In this document: positions 44,873-52,892 of the stretch, one piece after another
How the letters are laid out: the number at the start of each line of letters is the position of its first letter
Numbering within the stretch: position 1 is the stretch's first letter
From: CAYNWT01 sp964450955
GTDB lineage: Bacteria; Planctomycetota; Planctomycetia; Planctomycetales; Planctomycetaceae
Direction of reading: 5' to 3'
NCBI GenBank assembly: GCA_964450955.1
Contig: CAYVFI010000001.1
Location: 186,001-250,000 of the forward strand
Length of the DNA: 64,000 bases
Notes under the pieces: generated by a model
Databases searched by the model: none
The model's input: the letters and a program-made list of their open reading frames with translations, nothing else
What the model was told of the DNA's origin: nothing
Position numbers and translations under genes: made by a program

Positions 44873-47140
44873 TCAGTTGTTGGACGTGTCTGGTTTGGCC
44901 TTCAGGAATACCGACATCCTGGGCGCGTTGTATCTTGCTTTGTGTTGATAGTCATCGCGCACAATGCGACGGCCCTTTCCACAAGCGGGAGGAATAACCC
45001 ATTCAGCGCCGTCCACTTTTTCGGGGCCTTTGATCCAGGCATCAAGCAACGCTTGATAGTCATCTTTCAGGCTACCCGGGTCGTCCGGCGGCATTCGCTC
45101 GTGAACATCCCAACCCGCTCCAGCGAACAGCTCGATCGTTTTCATGCCGACACGATGACACTCAAAACAGGCGTTGCCTTCGATGTGGATCGTTCGCATG
45201 TCCCAGTCCTCGCTGCCGATCACGTAGTAGGGTGCGTCCGCGTCGAGGAACGGTACAACGCTCTCATCGGTGCCCGGGATCTTGGCTGCATTCACAAACG
45301 GACTGGTAATGAACGGATCCGCTTGATGGCATGAATTGCACTGAGTCTTCACGGCCGCGGGCGTCACGAAGACTTTGTTGAACTCCTCGGGCTCGTTGAT
45401 CCAGGGAATCTCGCCTCGCATCCGCAGCGTAGTCTCATCCTGGGTGATCCACGCGTTCAAATCCTTACCGGCAGTCGCGCTGGTTTCAAAGAATGCAGTG
45501 GCACCGGTTTTCCTGTGGTATCCGATCATCTGCACCGAACCGACGAATTTTTGATGGTCGCCGTCTTGGTTCTCATTTCGGCCAAAAGCCACCCAAATAA
45601 CGTCCTGCAAAGGTTTGCCTTCAGCGGTCTTCCCTTCGTATCGCTGAATCACGGAGCCCGATGCGGTTCCGCCTTTGCCCAATCGTGTCGGGTTGCCAAT
45701 CGTGTCGTTCTTGAAGACTCCGTGCTTCTGAACGCCGCCCGAGTACAGCGGGATTTCAATGCAGTCGCCAAGAATGATTTTAGGAGGGACACCAAGTTGC
45801 GGCTCGACCAGCTTCGCGTACTCGAACGCAGTCATCGGAGAAGCGTTGGCAGTTGCTCCTTTGGCAGCATCTTGGCCACGCTTCTGTCTCAGCAATGTTA
45901 GAACTTTTTTGCGCCCCGCAGCGATGTCGGCCATGTCACATTCGAGACCGAGCGATTCATACACAAATTGATAGGCAGCGATAAGGTTTGCATCGAGGTC
46001 CATTTCAGCCGAATCCATGGGCGTTAGATTTCGGTCATTCGTTTTTGTTGGATCAGCACCTGCGATGAGCAGCAGCTCAAGAATGTCTGGGCGGCAGAAG
46101 AAACACGCCTGATGAAGTGCCGTTCCGCCGGACTTGTTCTGCGAATTTAGGTCCACGCCCGCGTTCACCAGCGTTTTTGCGATCTCAGTCTTTCCGAAGA
46201 TCGTCGCCAAAATCAGAGGCGTGCTGCCGTAAGTCTCCTTCTGATTGAGATCTGTGCCAGCCGCAATATGCTGCTGAACGGCCCGAAGATTACCGACAAG
46301 CACGGCGTCGAAGACGCCAACGTCGGGGGCAGTCGATTCGTCAGTACTTGTCGCACGGATCAGCAGCTTAAGGACAGAATGCCGCTCTCGACGAATCCGC
46401 TCAAGATCGAAGTCGGTCTGAAGAATGCTTGCAAGCGTGGCCAAGTACTCCTGCTGCTCAGCATTACATGGCGATGCTGCAAGATCGACTGCGTTGAATC
46501 CAAGGTTATTACGAAGAATCGGGTCGGCTCCAGTGTCAAGCAGCTGATCGACGATCGCGGTGTGCCCAAGAAAGGAGGCCATGTGCAAGGCCGTGTTTCC
46601 TTCGCTATTAGCGATGCTCCTGTCGGCGCCTTCTTTCAGCAACACTTCAGTTGCATTGGCTTGACCGAACAGGGATGCAACGTGCAGAGGTGTCAGCTCG
46701 TCAGCCAGCTTTGCATCGACCGTAACGCCGTCACGCAGCTCATCAGCGAGCATATCCATGTTGCCTGTGGCTGCGGCAAGCCAAATGCTGTTTTCAAAAG
46801 GCAATCCGACAGCGACCTTTCCAAGTGACGGAGACGCCATCACGGATCTTTGCGGCGGAAAGTTCATCAAGAGAATTGCCAGCAGAATCGTCGCGACCAA
46901 CGTCGAAACGCCCGACACCCTTTTCCAGATTACCTGCGTCTTGTTCTTCGCGTGTAAGACTACTGCCGCATCGACGCCACCCAGTTGAGCTTCCTGTCGA
47001 AGATGGGCATCAAACTCTGCTTCCTGAAGAAACCTATCTTGAAGCTTCTCGTCCGCTCGAAGGCGACTCTCAAGCTCTGCAACTTCTTGTTCAGTGCAAT
47101 CGCCTACCAAGTACCGTTGAATCAATTCATTGGACTGCAT
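44873..47140 (-). CDS. Membrane anti-sigma-like/ankyrin/cytochrome c chimeric protein
   Basis: 755 residues from the ATG at 47140; an in-frame TTG lies two codons earlier. Residues 1-50 resemble the helical N-terminus of FecR-type anti-sigma proteins (LIQRYLVGDCTEQEVAELES). A single transmembrane helix (76-94) follows, then two groups of ankyrin repeats (about 115-225 and 275-375), a beta region (440-600) and two haem c motifs, CNSCH (601-605) and CFECH (658-662). Topology would place the ankyrin and haem parts in the periplasm. It begins two bases after the sigma factor stop. It might transmit a redox or ligand signal to that sigma factor; this is inferred from order alone. Confidence 0.85.
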   Translation of the reverse strand: MQSNELIQRYLVGDCTEQEVAELESRLRADEKLQDRFLQEAEFDAHLRQEAQLGGVDAAVVLHAKNKTQVIWKRVSGVSTLVATILLAILLMNFPPQRSVMASPSLGKVAVGLPFENSIWLAAATGNMDMLADELRDGVTVDAKLADELTPLHVASLFGQANATEVLLKEGADRSIANSEGNTALHMASFLGHTAIVDQLLDTGADPILRNNLGFNAVDLAASPCNAEQQEYLATLASILQTDFDLERIRRERHSVLKLLIRATSTDESTAPDVGVFDAVLVGNLRAVQQHIAAGTDLNQKETYGSTPLILATIFGKTEIAKTLVNAGVDLNSQNKSGGTALHQACFFCRPDILELLLIAGADPTKTNDRNLTPMDSAEMDLDANLIAAYQFVYESLGLECDMADIAAGRKKVLTLLRQKRGQDAAKGATANASPMTAFEYAKLVEPQLGVPPKIILGDCIEIPLYSGGVQKHGVFKNDTIGNPTRLGKGGTASGSVIQRYEGKTAEGKPLQDVIWVAFGRNENQDGDHQKFVGSVQMIGYHRKTGATAFFETSATAGKDLNAWITQDETTLRMRGEIPWINEPEEFNKVFVTPAAVKTQCNSCHQADPFITSPFVNAAKIPGTDESVVPFLDADAPYYVIGSEDWDMRTIHIEGNACFECHRVGMKTIELFAGAGWDVHERMPPDDPGSLKDDYQALLDAWIKGPEKVDGAEWVIPPACGKGRRIVRDDYQHKARYNAPRMSVFLKAKPDTSNN

Positions 47141-47142
47141 GA

Positions 47143-47685
47143 TCAATTCACCTCACCTGAGATTCGGAGATTGACGCACTCGTTGAGCTGCTTTCGTAAA
47201 CGGGCGAGCAACTTGTAGAGCGCGTTGGGCGACTTGTTGCGTCGTTTGGCCAGATCCACCACGGTGTGCGTCGAGCTGTGAGGGGCCAGCAGCAATTCTT
47301 GATGCTGCTGCGAGAACTGACTGAAACACGTCTGAAGAGCTTGCGATTGAGTTGTTGAGCCGTCAGCGGAACGCCGCTCAGCCCGCTCCGCGATTGTTTC
47401 CAGCAGATCTTCGCTCAGAAGCGGCCTTTGCGTTCGCAGCTTCTCCAATTGGCGAAGGCATTTGAATCGAAGCACGGTCTTGGCCCACGGAACGAATCCG
47501 CTCGCTTCCCGCAACTGCTCGCGTTTCTGCCACATCGTGATACTGGCTTCCTGCAAGGCCTCGTCGATCAAGTCCCAGTCGGGGACGATCGCACGGGCGT
47601 ACGCTCGCAGAGCCGCCTCGTGTTTTACGAACAGCCTGAGAAAATCAGCCTCGGTGAGTTCAAATTGTGACTGTGAATCGCTCAT
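47143..47685 (-). CDS. ECF-type RNA polymerase sigma factor
   Basis: 180 residues from the ATG at 47685; the frame runs on to 47904 but the extra residues are not protein-like. Region 2 is visible as LRAYARAIVPDWDLIDEALQ and ITMWQKREQ, and region 4 as TVVDLAKRRNKSPNALYKLL, a helix-turn-helix. Its end is two bases from the start of the chimeric membrane protein, the classic sigma/anti-sigma arrangement. It is of the planctomycete ECF type with no recognisable C-terminal extension. Confidence 0.92.
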   Translation of the reverse strand: MSDSQSQFELTEADFLRLFVKHEAALRAYARAIVPDWDLIDEALQEASITMWQKREQLREASGFVPWAKTVLRFKCLRQLEKLRTQRPLLSEDLLETIAERAERRSADGSTTQSQALQTCFSQFSQQHQELLLAPHSSTHTVVDLAKRRNKSPNALYKLLARLRKQLNECVNLRISGEVN

Positions 47686-47900
47686 ACATACTGATATTCG
47701 GCCCCAAGCCCGAAACCTGCCGCAATGTTCCGGAAAAGCGAAAGAACTTTGCCGCTGGTCGACCACGTGCAAAACGGGCCATCGAAAATGGTTGTCGATA
47801 ATTCTTCGGCTATTTTGGCAGGCTTCGATCACGCTGACGGATCGAGAATTGAAACGAAGTGTGGGCCTTGCGTTGCCACCATTCCTCACGCAACACCATC

Positions 47901-48347
47901 TCAAGCCGTCTTTAACCGATTCAGAACTTGGGTCACGCGAGCGCGGCTGATGCCAAGATACCGGGCCAATTCAGCCCTGGTGCTGACCTCGCCGGAGTCA
48001 AGAAGTGACTGATAGTAATATGCCAAACGCATGCGATCGCGTTTTGGCGTTGCTGTCTTTGATTCCGCTCTAATCTGGTCCGAAATCGAGTTCCACTTAA
48101 ACATTTCGATCTGCGGTAATCGACGTAACCTCTTGGTACGAAAGGCACCTAGCTCGACAAATCCCCGGTTCGGATAGCGACCGCCTCGGGGAGCTTTTTT
48201 TACGCGCGTTGAGACGCACTGAGACGAATTACCACGCAAAACAGTGGTTTTCGGCGGCTCCGCATTTCTTGGGTTCTCCTCCATACCCCCCCAGTTCGCG
48301 GACCTGCGCTGCCACCATAGTTGACACTTTTTGGCCCCAATTGCCAC
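47901..48347 (-). CDS. Helix-turn-helix protein, possible recombinase remnant
   Basis: 148 codons from a start at 48347, but only the last half (from about residue 52) looks convincing. Its C-terminus carries STRAELARYLGISRARVTQV, a HTH of the type seen at the end of serine recombinases and resolvases. No catalytic resolvase domain is present. It could be an intact small regulator or the tail of a truncated site-specific recombinase; the start is uncertain. It stands 215 bases upstream of the sigma factor gene. Confidence 0.5.
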   Translation of the reverse strand: MAIGAKKCQLWWQRRSANWGGMEENPRNAEPPKTTVLRGNSSQCVSTRVKKAPRGGRYPNRGFVELGAFRTKRLRRLPQIEMFKWNSISDQIRAESKTATPKRDRMRLAYYYQSLLDSGEVSTRAELARYLGISRARVTQVLNRLKTA

Positions 48348-48373
48348 TTTCCAGATCTGAATAGTTCGGGGGG

Positions 48374-48679
48374 GTGTTTTTGGGCGTTTGGTGTCAATCG
48401 GGCAGAATGCTCGGCGAAACCATCAGAGTTCTCACAGCAACGTCAAGCACAGGCTTCGACCACTACGCATCGACACTGTTCCCGCAAGCGGACGCTCAAT
48501 CCGGCACATGTACCAGCCGAAGCACGATCTATGCAGCATCAATCGCTGCGGGGCTGATGGTTCATCAATTCGTCCGAAACTTGCGACAACAGCAGCTTGA
48601 AGTGGCATCCATCCTGAACCTTCTGGCAGGCGAATGGACGTCTGACACGAGCTGTCAGCCAGTCGCCACACGAAACTAA
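48374..48679 (+). pseudogene. C-terminal remnant of a ThiF/E1-like protein
   Basis: A 101-codon frame whose sequence from about 48401 on (GRMLGETIRVLTATSS, then GTCTSRSTIYAASIAAGLMV and on to NLLAGEW) matches, by recall, the C-terminal end of ThiF-family adenylyltransferases of planctomycete accessory systems. The ATP-binding GxGxxG and catalytic Cys regions are absent. It is therefore most likely a truncated remnant; an intact small protein using the ATG at 48407 cannot be excluded. Confidence 0.45.
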
Positions 48680-48702
48680 CCACGCTCAACTCGAAGGAGA
48701 AC

Positions 48703-48828
48703 ATGAACGAGCTATTCATCATCTGTTGCGCCTGTAGCTTCGCCTATTGGGCGTACCGCCAAGGCAAGCGCGCCGGTTCCAAAGCCGCCTACCGCGTAGG
48801 CCTGCGGCACGGACGAAGACGGAAGTAG
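48703..48828 (+). CDS. Small (41-residue) membrane/basic peptide
   Basis: An ATG at 48703 preceded by a perfect AAGGAG six bases upstream opens 41 codons: a hydrophobic Cys-rich start (MNELFIICCACSFAYWAYRQ) and a strongly basic end (GLRHGRRRK). A strong terminator follows 10 bases after the stop. The ribosome binding site, the terminator and the composition argue for a real expressed gene although it is very short. Confidence 0.6.
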   Translation: MNELFIICCACSFAYWAYRQGKRAGSKAAYRVGLRHGRRRK

Positions 48829-48838
48829 TCCAGGATCA

Positions 48839-48884
48839 GATCGGCGCCCGGACTTCCGGGCGCCGATCGATCACCTTTTCTTAG
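48839..48884 (+). terminator. Rho-independent terminator after the 41-residue gene
   Basis: A perfect 13-base stem, GATCGGCGCCCGG / CCGGGCGCCGATC (48839-48868) with an ACTT loop, followed by TTTTCTT from 48876. Confidence 0.85.
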
Positions 48885-49135
48885 CTATCGAACGCGATCG
48901 ATGGTGATCATGGTCTAGCGATGGTGCCTCTCATGCGGACGATTGCATTGGCGTTTCGGTGCAACCTTGAAGGATTCTCTCTCCTACGACAAGCTGCCGG
49001 ATGTTATCCCAACCCAAGGCCGCGTCAGTTTGAGAGCAGCCTTCATGACAGCGACACGAACCCCTGCATTCGCTTTGCTCGTTTTCTGGGCAGCGCAACT
49101 GCAGGAGCGGCCGCAACGGCCAGGTCGGGAATAGT

Positions 49136-52100
49136 TCATTTGTTTGCGGCAGGGTTGCCTGTTGGCGGCGGTGCGTTGTCGGTCTTCTTCGGAGGTCCGA
49201 GGAGTTCGGTCAGTATCGGTTTGAGGTCGGACGCCCAGACTTCGTAGCCTGGTTGTGCGAGGTGCAATCCATCCTTCGACACGTCGGGCCGCAGGCGGCC
49301 ATTGCTGGTCATCAGTTGCTTGTTGATATTCAGGAACCGCACGCGTTTGCCGTCGGCGAGTTCTCGGATCCGTTCGTTGATCTTCGAGATAGCCGGTTTC
49401 AGCGCGGGGTTCTGATCGCGGGGGAACATGGCAGTCAAAATGATCGTGGCTTTGGGCGTTCGTTTCTGGAATTCTTCAACGATGGCGTGTGTTCCAGTGA
49501 CAGCCTCGTCGACCTTCTCGTCTCTTGCGGCACCGCGCCATGGTAGGTTGTTGGTTCCACATTGGAGAACGACTACTTTCGGTGAGAGGCCTTCCAGTTC
49601 ACCGTTTTGCATCCGCCACAGGATGTGATGCGTGTTGTCACCACCTTGGCGGCGTTCCAACCGTAAAACGACTTCTTCCAGTGGTCGAGTAGTTGGGGAT
49701 AGTCGGTAGCGCCCCATCGGCGTGTGATCGAGTCGCCTTGGAAGTAGACATCAATCGTGCCCTGCTTTGCTTTCGTGACGAGCTGGCGGTGAGCCTCGCG
49801 TGAGTTCTCGTCGGTTCGTTCCCATGCTGCGTGTGGCTGCGAACTGCGAGGGACAGCTGCCCCCTTCGCGTTCTCGGCTTCGAGCGCAGCGGGGCCGAAT
49901 GGGTATGTTGTGACGTTGATTGTATCGAGCAACGCGCCGTCTTCGCGGTACGCAATTGTGAGGGTGTGGTCGCCGGGTTTGAGATTCATTGCAGAAAGCT
50001 TCACCCATTCCCAGCCGTTCGTGCCGAGGCCGTTGGCGGTCTCGAACTTACCGTCGTCGATTTTGACCCAGAAAGAATCGTCATCAGGTGACGGGCATTT
50101 CACTCGGGCAAACAGGTAGTATTTCGTGTCTCTTGTCGTCTTGAATTGGATCTGCAGCGTTCCCTCTTCGTCGTTGGGAACAGCCTGCGGACTATTGAGA
50201 CCATTTTTGATCGTCACGTACTCCCCGCCGGATGCTTTTGCGTCTTCGAGAACCTGCCAGCTTGATCCGAGTTCCCCGGACTCCACCTCGAAGGACAATG
50301 ACTCGACGTTCGACGCGTCCGGCATTCGAAATGTGGATTTACCTTTGCTCCAGCCGTCGTACCACAACTCGTGCTCGACTTTGTCGAACGGGTGTTTTGT
50401 GACCACCGTGTTCGCGTCGTTCTTGCCAAGCAGGAACTTGTCAACGAAGGCTTCGACTTCCGGGCGTTGACTGTCGGGGAGACGACAATGCGGGTGACCG
50501 CCGACGATCGAGAAACCGAACCGATCAGGGATCCCAAACGTCTTCCAAACCTCATGGGCCGCTCGGCAGGAGACGTAGCCGGATTCGTCGGCCAGCCATT
50601 CGTAATCCGGATTCCCCAGCACCAACAACGCGCGAGGTGCGATCATCGCCATGAGTTCGTGGTGGTCGTAGGGAAGCCTTTCCACCGAGTTGCCAAACCG
50701 GAACATGTCTTCGCGGAACCATGCTCGGCTGGTCCTTCCGAGCGTTTCGACGTTGCCCAGTGTTTCGGAAACACGCCAGGCAGCCGCGCCACCTCCGCCG
50801 GACTCCTGTGCGATGGTGAGAGCGATTCGTTCGTCAAATGCGCCTGCGAACAAGGCCATCTTGCCGGCGAACGAACAGCCCGTGACAGCGAGATGTTCGC
50901 GATCGATCGGCAGGTCATCCGCAACCAGTTCGAGTGCGTCTATGATTCGGCTGATACCCCACGACCACGCGCTGTACGCGCCGATGTGAATCAGCTTTGG
51001 ATAGAGCCGGTTAATTGGTTCCTGGCCGCGCCGTTGGGTGTGTGACATAACCTGATTGAAGTTGAACGCGATGGTCGCGATGTTGCGACTAGTAAAGATA
51101 TCGCCTGGCAGACTACCGGAGCCTCGACCGATCCCAATAACCGCTGGAAACGGTCCATCGCCTTCCGGCAACGCGACTCGTGCCGTGAGCGTCAGCGTTT
51201 CGCCGTTTTCGGTGACGTTGACTGTGAGCGTTCCATCCTTGTAGCTCGCCTTTATGTCCTCGGGCTTCGGCGGTTTCTCCCCGATGCCGTAGTGTTCGAT
51301 TTCCGCTTTGATTTCAGATCGGCGGCGGCTCCAGTCGGCGAACTTCGTGGAACGCCCGCTGCCGTTTGACCAGGCGAACGGATCAGTCAGCGGCCGTACG
51401 ATCGGCAGCTTGTTGAATTCGGGGAACGCCGGCTTCTCGAACTGCGCGCCGGTGTGTTCATTGTCATAGACCAGCGGCAGGTTTGACTGCTTCGGCTTCG
51501 CGGCAGCAACTGGTTTATTGGCGGGTGCGGCCTGTCGTTGCTTCGCGACGAATGGCATCAGCCGCGTTGTCATCGCGTTCGCACTGCCGAATGCCCCAAC
51601 TTTTCGTTCGACTGCGAGACCCGTCGCGGTGAGCTTGCCGCTGAAGTCGATTCGTAGTTCGCGGTCCTGAACCTTTCGCACTTCGACGAACGAGATCGTG
51701 TCATTTTCAATCTTCACGTCGGTGAATTCGACGTCGCGTTTCTGGGCACCGGTTGTGGCAACGGCGGCTGCAGTTGGTTTGCCGTTATTGTCGGCGAACG
51801 AAAAGTGATAAGTCTGTTCGCCAACTGCCGTTTCGAATGCAGCGTGCCACTTGCCCTCGACACTGTCGCGGAAGACCAGTTGCGAGAAGTGATAAAGATT
51901 GTTTCGCCAGTGAGTCGCGTCGTGCCCGTGTTCATCAACGTTCCAGAAGTGAGCGACTTGTTTTTCTTTGAGATACCTCTGCAGTCGCTGGCTAATGCGG
52001 ATCAGCCCGTCTTTGTTGCCGCATGAAAGCCACAGCAGTTTGAGTTGCTGTTTGGCTTTTTCGGTGTCGGGGATCAGTTCGTCAGGAGCCTTCGTGTTGG

Positions 52101-52842
52101 GGGCGGATGAGAACCCTCCCACCCACGCGAACTTATCGAGGTGCTTGAGTCCAATGTTGAGCGACTGACCGCCACCCATCGACAGGCCAGCAATCGCTCG
52201 GTGTTGTCGGTCGGTCCTGACCGAGTACTTGGACTCGATGGTGGGGATCACGTCATTCAACAAGTCTTCCTGGAACGCGGCGAAGGCGGGAGCCGACGCG
52301 AACACATTGCCTTCGACTCGGTCGTTTTTCTGAGCACGGCCGTTGGGCATTACAACGATCATCGGCACGGACAACCCGTCGGCGATCATGTTGTCGAACA
52401 GCATGTCCGGCGTTGCGAAACGTTGCCATTCGGTTTCATCACCGCCGATGCCATGCAGCAGATACAGCACCGGGTATTTCGTGTCAGACGAATACCCGGG
52501 CGGCGTGTAGACGTTCATCTTCCGAGTCGTGCCGACCGACTTCGAATCGTACTCGACCATCGTCAGCTTGCCGTGCGGAATGCCGTCACGCTTTTGAACT
52601 ATGCTATCCGTTGGTTCCGCGTATGCCTGCTTGTCGTCCGGACCGAGTTCAATCGGACCGCCGAAGCCACCTCGTCGCCGACCACCGCGACGTCTTGGTC
52701 GTTCATCCTGCTGAGCGAACGCGAGCAGTTCTTCGGACTCGACCTGAGGCGAGCCAGTTGGCATGCCAGCGGCCTCCGGTAGTGGTTTGAACGTCAACAG
52801 GCCGAACAAGACAAGCGAAATGAAGGAAGTCGTTGAGCGCAT
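49136..52842 (-). pseudogene. Multi-domain secreted esterase (CE1, CE15, CBM-like, SGNH) with frameshift
   Basis: From 52842 the frame encodes 1089 residues: a signal peptide; an Arg/Gly-rich segment (49-62); a CE1/esterase-D-like domain (about 85-325; HGIGGDETEW, nucleophile Ser221 in GLSMGGG); a beta domain (330-430); a CE15 glucuronoyl-esterase-like domain (460-805; nucleophile Ser657 in GCSFAGK, later GGHPHCR); and a carbohydrate-binding-like beta domain (840-985). The SGNH domain starts with FQGDSITRRWG (block I, Ser1038) and then the frame breaks near 49647. The rest of the SGNH domain (GGDNTHHILWR, VVLQCGTNNLPWRG, DGLHLAQPGY) continues in another frame from 49717 to 49136. It would deacetylate and de-esterify glucuronoxylan. 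The last domain may be inactive. Confidence 0.8.
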
Positions 52843-52892
52843 GAAACTTCTTTCTGGACATGGACGATTCGTAGTCTGCCGCGCGGTTTGCT

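Noticed and set aside
48943..49134. 63-codon plus-strand frame
   Set aside because: It has no ribosome binding site and no recognised motif, and its composition is not convincing.
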